In this document: positions 1 through 5,045 of the stretch, in pieces
How positions within the stretch are numbered: the stretch's first letter is position 1
How the letters are laid out: every line of letters starts with the position of its first letter
Source of the DNA: Xanthobacteraceae bacterium
GTDB lineage: Bacteria; Pseudomonadota; Alphaproteobacteria; Rhizobiales; Xanthobacteraceae
Assembly: GCA_030036975.1 (NCBI GenBank)
Contig: JASHSE010000205.1
Location: 1-5,045 of the forward strand
DNA length: 5,045 nucleotides
Direction of reading: 5' to 3'
Position numbers and translations under genes: made by a program
Notes under the pieces: generated by a model
Databases searched by the model: none
What the model was told of the DNA's origin: nothing
What the model saw: the letters and a program-made list of their open reading frames with translations, nothing else

Positions 1-134
1 AGCGCCGGATCGGGCTGCCTGCGCTCCTGCGGCGGCAGGCTTGCCGCCAAGCGCTCCTCCGCCGAGGCCGCGAACTCCGCGGGGCGGCTGGGTTCTCGGT
101 AGGCGCCTGCACTGGTTTTCACTTCTTCGGCCAT
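1..134 (-). CDS. 5' end of unrecognised minus-strand gene (partial)
   Basis: An open frame runs from an ATG at 134-132 leftward to the window edge: 44 codons plus two bases, with no stop. The visible N-terminus begins MAEEVKTSAGAYREPSRP and continues rich in Ala, Glu, Arg and Pro, hydrophilic, with no signal peptide or membrane segment. It looks like a flexible, probably disordered leader before a domain that lies outside the window. A weak Shine-Dalgarno (GGGA, complement of 142-145) sits 7 nt before the ATG. Codon choice is GC3-rich, like the neighbours. The gene is divergent from the PAS-GGDEF-EAL gene, and the two share the 253-bp region that carries the CtrA-like box at 229-243. I do not recognise the family, and too little is present to assign a function. 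The frame could be spurious, but the start codon, spacing and orientation fit a real gene. Confidence 0.55.
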   Translation of the reverse strand, partial: MAEEVKTSAGAYREPSRPAEFAASAEERLAASLPPQERRQPDPA

Positions 135-228
135 GACGTTTTCCCGCAAACATCGATGTCTGCTGGACCAATGCCGGCTGAACGGTCGGGTTCCCCCAGG
201 CGCGGGCGCTCCGCGGAACATCGGTTCG

Positions 229-243
229 TTAACGGCAGCTTAA
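229..243. promoter_or_regulatory. CtrA-type box TTAA-N7-TTAA in divergent intergenic region
   Basis: The sequence reads TTAACGGCAGCTTAA, two TTAA half-sites exactly 7 nt apart. This is the known binding consensus of the alphaproteobacterial cell-cycle regulator CtrA. TTAA is self-complementary, so the box could serve either the minus-strand gene (start about 95 nt away) or the PAS-GGDEF-EAL gene (start about 145 nt away). Such a pair is rare by chance in DNA this GC-rich, and a closely matching box lies at 2256-2270. I saw no convincing sigma-70 -35/-10 pair next to it. The assignment to CtrA is by motif only. Confidence 0.55.
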
Positions 244-387
244 GGGGCCGCCGCGAGCATGGCAGTCGCGCCACTCGCGCCGTGCTTCTTAAATTTTCAT
301 TGTCCTCGCTCTCCTAGAGTGACGCCCAACGTCTTGGCGCGCAGTCCGCTGGCCGCCGGTCGCTGAAGGGACTTTGGGGCAAGGCCG

Positions 388-2211
388 ATGACCCGGGGGG
401 AACACGGCGCCGAACAATGCAGCCGGCCGCCGTCCGACGCTGGCGGCGGTGCGCGCGCAGCGCTTGCGGCCGCCGCCGACTTGCCCGACCGCCCTTTGCT
501 CGGCGAGCCAAGACTCGGCGAGCCAAGGCACGACGACGCAGAGACGCGGCGCGCCGTGGCGTTGCTCAATTCGATCATCGAGCTTCTGCCGGTCGGCGTC
601 ACCGTGCAGACGGAAGACGGCAGCATCATCCTGGCCAACCGCGAGGCATCAGCGCTTTCCGGCGCTGCAGCGGCCGGCGGACCAAGCGAACCGATAGACG
701 GCTGCGCTGCGATCACCACGACGGAGCGGCCGGTGCAGGCGGCGGGCGCGACGGCCGAGCGTACGCTGTTGATCTGCGAACGGCCGGTGCACATCCTTGG
801 CCGATCGCTGGTGCTGTCCACCGCGCTCGATTTCACCGCCCGCAGACAAGCCGAACGCGAACTGTCGCAGCGCGCCTATTTCGACGAACTGACCGGCTTG
901 CCGAACGACGCACTGGCCCACGAGCAGGTTCGGCAGTTGCTGGCGAGCGCCGGCCAATCCGGCCAATCCGGCCGTTTCGCGTTGGCGTTTCTCGACATCG
1001 ATAATTTCAAGCACGTCAACGACTACTATACGCATACGGTCGGCGACCGGCTGTTGCTCAAGATCGCGCAGCGGATCGCGGCGCGGCTTCGCGCGTCCGA
1101 CGTGCTCGCGCGCATCAGCGGCGACGAGTTCCTGCTGGTGCTGGATCCGATCGAGGGTGGCGAGGATCTGGCAAAGCCGATCGAGGAGATTCTGCATGAG
1201 CTGAGGGAGCCGTTTCTCATCGAGGGTTACGAGATTCTCACCTCGGCCTCGATCGGAATAAGCGTTTATCCCGATCACGGCGTGAACTACGATACGCTGC
1301 GGCGGGCCGCCGAGATTGCGATGTATCGCGTCAAGGAAGCCAGCAAAGGCGCCGCGGCTCTGTTCGATGCCGATATGGGACGCGCGATGACCGCGCGCAT
1401 GGCGCGCGAACAGCGGCTGCGGCTTGCGGTGCGCGACGGCCGCATCTGCTGCGCCTTCCAGCCCAAGGTCGACATCCGCACCCAGGACGTCATCGGCGTC
1501 GAGGCGTTGCTGCGGCTGCGCGACGAGGACGGCGTCATCCAGCCGCCGGGCGAATTCATCGGCCTCGCCATCGAACTCGGGCTGATCGACGATCTCACCT
1601 ATCTGGCACTCGCCGAAATCGTCAAATCGATGGACCTGCTCGACGACGCGTTCGGCGCCCAGCCGACGATCAGCATCAACGTCGCGGCCAAGCAGGCGAG
1701 CGATGCCGGATTCATGACCGGCTTCTGCGAGGAGCTGAAGGCGACCAATTGCGCCAGCCGTTTCATGGTCGAGGTGACGGAAGACGCGTTCCTGGCCAAG
1801 ACCGAGTTTCAGACGCAGTTTCTGCCGATGCTGCGCGACATCGGCGCGCGGGTTTCGATCGACGATTTCGGCACCGGCTATTCGTCGCTGGCGACACTCG
1901 CCGATATCACCGCCGACGAGATCAAGATCGACCGCTCGTTCATCACCGACATCCATCAGCGACCGCGCAGCCAGAGCGTGCTCAAAGCGATCGAGGCGCT
2001 CAGCGAGGCACTGGGCATGACCATGCTGGCCGAAGGCGTCGAGACCTTCGAGGAAGTCGCCTATCTGCAGGCGGCGACGCGGATCAGATACGCGCAGGGC
2101 TTTTATTTCGCCAAACCGATTTTTCTCGAAGAGCTGGCGCCGGCCCGGCGCGTTGTCGGCGAGGCCCGTTCCAGCGCCGCGCCGCGCCATCGGCGGTCGC
2201 TGCGGGGCTGA
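388..2211 (+). CDS. PAS-GGDEF-EAL cyclic-di-GMP signalling protein
   Basis: A 607-residue soluble protein predicted to turn over cyclic di-GMP, with no membrane segment. Residues 1-50 are low-complexity. A PAS-like sensor spans about 57-150 (DGSIILANREASAL). GGDEF spans about 160-325: DELTGLPN 166-173, metal Asp203, guanine contacts Asn211 and Asp220, inhibitory-site RASD 235-238 and active-site SGDEF 244-248. EAL spans about 340-590: EALLR 372-376, Asn431, Glu462, loop-6 DDFGTGYSS 492-500, Lys513, Glu549 and Gln570. These match RocR in identity and nearly in spacing, so phosphodiesterase activity (c-di-GMP to pGpG) is likely. The GGDEF half is less canonical: Ser for the first Gly, Thr for Gly in the usual GH, and SKG for GRN. 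It may be a weak cyclase or a GTP-sensing regulatory domain (inference). ATG 388 has only a weak AAGG upstream. There is no other Met before residue 312, but GTG at codon 57 or TTG at codon 32 are possible starts. It is probably monocistronic. Confidence 0.93.
   Translation: MTRGEHGAEQCSRPPSDAGGGARAALAAAADLPDRPLLGEPRLGEPRHDDAETRRAVALLNSIIELLPVGVTVQTEDGSIILANREASALSGAAAAGGPSEPIDGCAAITTTERPVQAAGATAERTLLICERPVHILGRSLVLSTALDFTARRQAERELSQRAYFDELTGLPNDALAHEQVRQLLASAGQSGQSGRFALAFLDIDNFKHVNDYYTHTVGDRLLLKIAQRIAARLRASDVLARISGDEFLLVLDPIEGGEDLAKPIEEILHELREPFLIEGYEILTSASIGISVYPDHGVNYDTLRRAAEIAMYRVKEASKGAAALFDADMGRAMTARMAREQRLRLAVRDGRICCAFQPKVDIRTQDVIGVEALLRLRDEDGVIQPPGEFIGLAIELGLIDDLTYLALAEIVKSMDLLDDAFGAQPTISINVAAKQASDAGFMTGFCEELKATNCASRFMVEVTEDAFLAKTEFQTQFLPMLRDIGARVSIDDFGTGYSSLATLADITADEIKIDRSFITDIHQRPRSQSVLKAIEALSEALGMTMLAEGVETFEEVAYLQAATRIRYAQGFYFAKPIFLEELAPARRVVGEARSSAAPRHRRSLRG
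499..528 (+). repeat. Tandem 15-bp direct repeat, two copies, in N-terminal leader
   Basis: Two adjacent 15-bp units beginning CTCGGCGAGCCAAG (499-513 and 514-528) differ only at the last base. In frame they give the duplicated peptide LGEPR within LLGEPRLGEPR, residues 38-47 or so, in the low-complexity leader before the PAS domain. This fits a slippage-type duplication that adds five residues and keeps the frame. No function is evident. Confidence 0.8.
952..969 (+). repeat. Tandem 9-bp direct repeat inside GGDEF domain
   Basis: GGCCAATCC occurs twice in a row (952-960 and 961-969), followed by GGCC. It encodes the repeated tripeptide in AGQSGQSGRF (residues 188-197). This lies just before the first beta-strand carrying metal Asp203, in a loop where GGDEF proteins tolerate length changes. 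It is probably an in-frame slippage expansion. Confidence 0.75.
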
Positions 2212-2221
2212 GCAGTGTCGG

Positions 2222-2248
2222 CTGGCCGACCGAAGGAGCGGCCAGTTT
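2222..2248 (+). terminator. Weak candidate terminator after PAS-GGDEF-EAL gene
   Basis: CTGGCC (2222-2227) and GGCCAG (2240-2245) are perfect inverted 6-mers around a 12-nt loop, 10 nt after the TGA stop, followed by only three T residues. The GC-rich stem is plausible, but the short T tract and large loop make it weak. If real, it would separate this gene from herA. Confidence 0.3.
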
Positions 2249-2255
2249 GCCGTCA

Positions 2256-2270
2256 TTAACGCAGGCTTAA
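2256..2270. promoter_or_regulatory. Second CtrA-type box TTAA-N7-TTAA, upstream of herA-like gene
   Basis: The sequence reads TTAACGCAGGCTTAA, again two TTAA half-sites with a 7-nt spacer. It matches the box at 229-243 beyond the TTAA half-sites: both read TTAACGnnnGCTTAAG. It lies 45 nt past the stop of the c-di-GMP gene and about 160 nt before the herA-like TTG start, so control of the herA-like gene is the natural reading. Identification as CtrA is by motif only, and another regulator could own this operator. Confidence 0.55.
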
Positions 2271-2353
2271 GACGGCCATGCCGAAGTCCTGTTGGGCGAA
2301 ATTGTGGGAACCGCAGCGCCAATGGGCCGGCGCGGTACAATTGCCTTTGCCGG

Positions 2354-2384
2354 ATTAACGGAATCTCCAGTCGAAGCCGTTAAT
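2354..2384. promoter_or_regulatory. Perfect 8-bp inverted repeat with GANTC site in herA promoter region
   Basis: ATTAACGG (2354-2361) and CCGTTAAT (2377-2384) are exact inverted copies separated by 15 nt, centres 23 bp apart, as expected for a dimeric regulator on one helix face. Each arm contains TTAACGG, the half-site core also seen at 229. GAATC at 2361-2365, a GANTC site of the kind methylated by CcrM in alphaproteobacteria, overlaps the left arm. A possible sigma-70 promoter coincides: -35-like TTAACG 2355-2360 and -10-like GTTAAT 2379-2384, 18-nt spacer, 4/6 matches each. It would start transcription about 40 nt before the TTG codon. The inverted repeat is certain; its roles are inferred. 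Confidence 0.45.
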
Positions 2385-2416
2385 TAGCAGCCCATAGGGG
2401 ATCGGCGACAGGCCCG

Positions 2417-2422
2417 AAGGAG
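2417..2422 (+). promoter_or_regulatory. Strong Shine-Dalgarno that fixes a TTG start
   Basis: AAGGAG ends 7 nt before TTG at 2430 and 10 nt before a second TTG at 2433. The first downstream ATG (codon 36) would cut into the HAS-barrel, which begins near residue 15. The protein therefore almost certainly starts with TTG at 2430, or possibly 2433. Confidence 0.85.
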
Positions 2423-2429
2423 CTTCAGC

Positions 2430-4298
2430 TTGTTGACCAACGTTGCCCAACCGACCGGAACAGAGCCGCCGAAAGTCGAGCTCATCGGCCGCATTATTTC
2501 GGTTCATGGCTCGCGTGCCGACGTCGGCATCCCGGCAATGTCGCCGCAGGGGCCGGAAGAAAAGCGCATCACCGTCGGCAAGTTTCTCGGCGTCGCGGTC
2601 GGCAAGACGCTGTTGGTCGGCCTCGTCACCGACGTATCGATGCGTGCGGAAGCCCGTCTCGGCGAGCCCGACGCCGCGGTGGCACAGCTCGACCTGATCG
2701 GTGAAATCCGCTCAAGCGACAATGGCGTTGCCTACTTTCAGCGCGGCACCACCTGCTATCCGGGCATGGGCGATCCGGTCATCTTCATCGGTTCGCGCGA
2801 GCTGCGGCTGATCTTCCAAAGCTCCGGCTCCCGCATGATCGAAATCGGCCAGTTGCAGCAGGATGGCGCCATCCCGGCGGCGGTCGACGTCGACGAAATG
2901 TTGAGCAAGCACTTTGCCGTGCTCGGCACCACCGGCGTCGGCAAATCGAGCGCCATTGCGCTACTCCTGCAGCAGCTCCTGCAGGCCCGGCCGGACCTGC
3001 GGGTGCTGCTGCTTGACGTGCACAACGAATACGGCCGCTGCTTCGGCGAGCGTGCCCAGGTGCTCAACCCCAACAACATCAAGCTGCCGTTCTGGCTATT
3101 TAATTTCGACGAGATCGTCGACGTGTTGTTCGGCGGCCGACCCGGTATCGACGAGGAGGTCGACTTCCTGTCGGAAGTCATCCCGCTCGCCAAATCGTCC
3201 TATGCCCAGCAGATCGGCCTCGCCAGCAGGATCGTCAAGCCGGGCGAGGGCGTCGGCATTCGCTACACGCTCGACGTGCCGGTGCCGTACCGCATCGCCG
3301 ATCTCTTGTCGCTGCTCGACGCGCGCATGGGCAAACTGGAAAACCGCGCTTCGCGCATGATCTATCACAAGCTGATGACGCGGATCGAAACGGTGTGCAA
3401 CGATCCGCGCTACGCTTTCATGTTCGAAAATGCCAATGTCGGCGGCGATACCATGGCGGACATTCTGGCGACGCTGTTCCGGCTGCCGCCGAACGGCAAG
3501 CCGATGACCATCATGCAGCTGGCCGGATTTCCTTCCGAGGTGGTCGACGCGCTGGTGTCCGTCACTTGCCGCATGGCGTTCGATCTCGGCCTGTGGAGCG
3601 ACGGCGGCGCCCCGCTTCTGGTCGTGTGCGAGGAGGCGCACCGCTACATGGCGGCCGACCACAGCGTCGGCTTCGCGCCGACGCGGCGCGCGATTTCGCG
3701 CATTGCCAAGGAGGGCCGCAAATACGGCGTCTTCCTCGGCCTGGTCTCGCAGCGGCCGGCGGAGCTCGATCCGACCATCCTGTCGCAATGCTCGACGCTG
3801 TTTGCAATGCGCATGACCAACGACCGCGATCAGGAATTGCTGCGCTCCGCGGTGGCCGACACCGCCGCCAACCTGCTCGCGTTTCTACCCTCGCTCGGCA
3901 CCGGCGAGGCATTTGGGTTCGGCGAGGGCGTGGCGTTGCCGACGCGGCTGAAGTTCAAGCAATTGCCGGCGCAGACGCTGCCGCGCAGCGACACGATGGG
4001 CGAGGAGGCAAGCGGCGAGCATGGCCCGCTCGACGGCCGCTCGCTTGCCGCAGTGATCGACCGCTGGCGTGGTCGCGTTTCGCGTCAACGCCCAGGCGCG
4101 GCGGATGAGCCGAGGTCGGCCAGCGTGCCGTCGCCCAGTCTGCAGCCGGGCGCGGCGCCACCGCTGCCCGCTGCGGCCGCACCGGCCGCCGCGCCGGCTC
4201 TCGATCCCAATCGCTTCCGGCTGCTCAAACGGCCGCTGGAAGAACAAGCCGGCCACGGCGGGCTCGAACGGCCCATGCCGGAAATCCCGCGGCGGTAA
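2430..4298 (+). CDS. herA: HerA-family DNA-translocase ATPase
   Basis: A 622-residue ATPase of the HerA branch of the FtsK/HerA superfamily. Known relatives form hexameric rings that pump double-stranded DNA for a partner nuclease. An N-terminal HAS-barrel covers about 15-130 (VELIGRIISVHGSRADVGIP). The RecA-like core follows: Walker A GTTGVGKS 166-173 (Lys172), DVHNEYG 196-202 (often DPHGEYG in HerA proteins), an alpha-helical insert at about 225-330, Walker B LLVVCEEAH 396-404 with Glu401/Glu402, and SQRPAELDPTILSQC 440-454, whose Arg442 fits the conserved HerA region with the arginine finger. All ATPase motifs look intact. Residues 553-592 are Pro/Ala-rich and probably disordered, followed by a basic end (FRLLKRPLEEQ...PEIPRR). 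The tail makes it longer than typical archaeal HerA of about 500 residues. The start is TTG, set by AAGGAG. An SbcD/Mre11-like gene follows after 107 nt, suggesting DNA-end processing or repair. No NurA, Sir2 or other anti-phage effector is fused or adjacent in view. Confidence 0.92.
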   Translation: MLTNVAQPTGTEPPKVELIGRIISVHGSRADVGIPAMSPQGPEEKRITVGKFLGVAVGKTLLVGLVTDVSMRAEARLGEPDAAVAQLDLIGEIRSSDNGVAYFQRGTTCYPGMGDPVIFIGSRELRLIFQSSGSRMIEIGQLQQDGAIPAAVDVDEMLSKHFAVLGTTGVGKSSAIALLLQQLLQARPDLRVLLLDVHNEYGRCFGERAQVLNPNNIKLPFWLFNFDEIVDVLFGGRPGIDEEVDFLSEVIPLAKSSYAQQIGLASRIVKPGEGVGIRYTLDVPVPYRIADLLSLLDARMGKLENRASRMIYHKLMTRIETVCNDPRYAFMFENANVGGDTMADILATLFRLPPNGKPMTIMQLAGFPSEVVDALVSVTCRMAFDLGLWSDGGAPLLVVCEEAHRYMAADHSVGFAPTRRAISRIAKEGRKYGVFLGLVSQRPAELDPTILSQCSTLFAMRMTNDRDQELLRSAVADTAANLLAFLPSLGTGEAFGFGEGVALPTRLKFKQLPAQTLPRSDTMGEEASGEHGPLDGRSLAAVIDRWRGRVSRQRPGAADEPRSASVPSPSLQPGAAPPLPAAAAPAAAPALDPNRFRLLKRPLEEQAGHGGLERPMPEIPRR

Positions 4299-4308
4299 AC
4301 GCTGTCTC

Positions 4309-4335
4309 GCGGCCAGCGCATGCCGGCCGCTTTTT
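4309..4335 (+). terminator. Intrinsic terminator after herA-like gene
   Basis: GCGGCC (4309-4314) pairs with GGCCGC (4325-4330), and TTTTT follows at once (4331-4335). The stem extends inward past one A-C mismatch by two more G-C pairs (4316-4317 with 4322-4323), leaving a four-base loop GCAT. The hairpin starts 11 nt after the TAA stop, as expected for a rho-independent terminator. Confidence 0.72.
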
Positions 4336-4343
4336 CGCGCGCA

Positions 4344-4371
4344 TTGGCAGCGACTGCACGCTTGCGCTAAA
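4344..4371 (+). promoter_or_regulatory. Weak candidate promoter for metallophosphoesterase gene
   Basis: TTGGCA (4344-4349) matches the sigma-70 -35 hexamer at 5 of 6 positions. With a 16-nt spacer, GCTAAA (4366-4371) is the best -10, matching only 3 of 6. It is listed because the terminator just upstream implies that the next gene needs its own start of transcription, or read-through. Confidence 0.22.
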
Positions 4372-4405
4372 GCAGGCGGACGTCTTCCTAGTGATTTTTT
4401 TGCTC

Positions 4406-5045
4406 ATGCCGCCGCCAGTCCGTGACATCGTCGTCGTGCACAGTTCGGATTTGCACGTCGACCACGATTATACGGCGCGGCTGCATGGCGGCGACGGCAC
4501 GGCGGGTCTTGTCTGCGTGCTCGATGCGGCGCGCAGCGCCGCCGCCGACGTGGTCATTCTCGCCGGCGACACGTTCGATCACCATCGCCTGCCGCAAGCG
4601 TTGATCGAGCGCGCTGCTGCGGTGATCGGCAGCGCCGGATTGCCGGTGGTGATCCTGCCCGGCAATCACGATCCGGCGGTCAGCGACGCCATCTATCGCC
4701 GTGCTCCGCTCGCCACCTTGAAAAATTTGCACGTCATCGGCGTCACCCATGACGAAGCCGTACTGCTTGCGGACCTGGCGCTGGAAATCTGGGGCCGCGC
4801 GCACCGCGACTATGACGATATGATTCCGTTCGAGCGGGCGCGGCCGCGCTGCAGCCGCTGGCAGATTGCGGTGGCGCACGGCCACTACGCGCCGATGCCG
4901 GATCGCAACGGCGGCCTGCATCCGTCATGGCTGGTCGGCGACGCCGAGATTGCCGCGACCGGCGCCGATTACGTGGCGCTCGGTCATTGGAATCGCGCCG
5001 CGCGCGTCGGCAGCGGCATGGTGCCGGCTTATTATTCCGGCTCGC
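4406..5045 (+). CDS. SbcD/Mre11-like metallophosphoesterase (DNA repair exonuclease family), 3' end missing
   Basis: The first 213 codons of a calcineurin-like metallophosphoesterase resemble the DNA exonuclease branch (SbcD, Mre11, YhaO). Relatives use two Mn ions to cut DNA ends. The fold's motifs appear in order: SDLH (Asp15, His17), GDTFD (Asp55), GNHD (Asn87, His88), the family-like IWG 128-130, VAHGHY (His158/His160) and LGHWN (Gly193-Asn196). The last is usually GHxH, so Asn196 replaces a metal-ligand His. Activity may be altered, or this may be typical of its clade. The fragment ends in YYSGS, matching the SGS that follows this region in SbcD-type proteins. The C-terminal DNA-binding part lies outside the window. 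ATG 4406 is chosen by position (motif I at residue 14, as usual). It lacks a clear Shine-Dalgarno, and GTG at 4391, with AGGCGGA 10 nt upstream, is an in-frame alternative. It may partner HerA or an SbcC/Rad50-like ATPase further downstream (inference). Confidence 0.87.
   Translation, partial: MPPPVRDIVVVHSSDLHVDHDYTARLHGGDGTAGLVCVLDAARSAAADVVILAGDTFDHHRLPQALIERAAAVIGSAGLPVVILPGNHDPAVSDAIYRRAPLATLKNLHVIGVTHDEAVLLADLALEIWGRAHRDYDDMIPFERARPRCSRWQIAVAHGHYAPMPDRNGGLHPSWLVGDAEIAATGADYVALGHWNRAARVGSGMVPAYYSGS

Noticed and set aside
2316..2333. GCGCC-N8-GGCGC hairpin
   Set aside because: Only 5 bp in very GC-rich DNA with no T tract and no placement that suggests a role.
2307..2335. GGAAC at 2307 (and 215) as an EcfG general-stress promoter
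   Set aside because: Neither has CGTT at the required 16-17 nt spacing; the CGTT near 227 is only 7 nt away.
649..2340. 563-codon minus-strand open frame opposite the PAS-GGDEF-EAL gene
   Set aside because: Its protein has no recognisable domain, while the opposite strand carries clear PAS, GGDEF and EAL motifs. Long antisense frames are expected opposite GC3-biased genes.
2336..2341. TACAAT as a -10 element for herA
   Set aside because: It is one mismatch from TATAAT, but no -35-like hexamer lies 16-18 nt upstream (that stretch is GC-rich), and TTGTGG is 28 nt away.
3096..3788. 230-codon minus-strand open frame opposite herA
   Set aside because: It is an Arg/His-rich shadow of the HerA ATPase core with no motif of its own.
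2430..4298. HerA as part of an anti-phage system (Sir2-HerA or DUF4297-HerA)
   Set aside because: No effector gene or fusion of those types is in the window, base composition matches the neighbours, and there are no mobile-element signs. A chromosomal repair role fits better.
4391..4405. GTG at 4391 as the start of the metallophosphoesterase
   Set aside because: It has AGGCGGA upstream and is in frame, but it adds VIFLL before an N-terminus that already has the usual distance to motif I. It is kept only as an alternative to ATG 4406.

Overview
The window is GC-rich DNA with dense, GC3-biased coding. It looks like an alphaproteobacterial chromosome, most likely Hyphomicrobiales (Bradyrhizobium/Rhodopseudomonas-like). 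This rests on codon bias, the style of the c-di-GMP protein, TTAA-N7-TTAA (CtrA-type) boxes and a GANTC (CcrM-type) site. The taxonomic placement is inference, because no rRNA or marker gene is present.

Layout. Bases 1-134 hold the 5' end of an unrecognised minus-strand gene. A 253-bp divergent intergenic region follows, with a full CtrA-like box at 229-243. Bases 388-2211 encode a cytoplasmic PAS-GGDEF-EAL protein. Its EAL phosphodiesterase half has every catalytic residue, while its GGDEF half departs from consensus at several positions. A 218-bp intergenic region (2212-2429) holds a second CtrA-like box at 2256-2270. It also holds a perfect 8-bp inverted repeat (2354-2384) that overlaps a GAATC site, and a strong Shine-Dalgarno placed for a TTG start. 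Bases 2430-4298 encode a HerA-family hexameric DNA-translocase ATPase with a HAS-barrel N-terminus and a Pro/Ala-rich C-terminal tail. A convincing intrinsic terminator (4309-4335) follows. Bases 4406-5045 hold the start of an SbcD/Mre11-like calcineurin-fold metallophosphoesterase, cut by the window edge, in which the usual GHxH motif reads GHWN.

How the genes may work together. HerA followed by an Mre11/SbcD-like nuclease resembles DNA-end-processing modules, in which HerA translocates DNA for a nuclease. Archaeal HerA-NurA sits beside Mre11-Rad50, and no NurA is visible here. The c-di-GMP gene is probably a separate transcription unit. Near-identical TTAACGnnnGCTTAAG boxes upstream of both it and herA suggest shared cell-cycle (CtrA) control. 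That regulatory link is the most interesting unexplained signal in the window. I saw no mobile element, CRISPR array, tRNA or rRNA.
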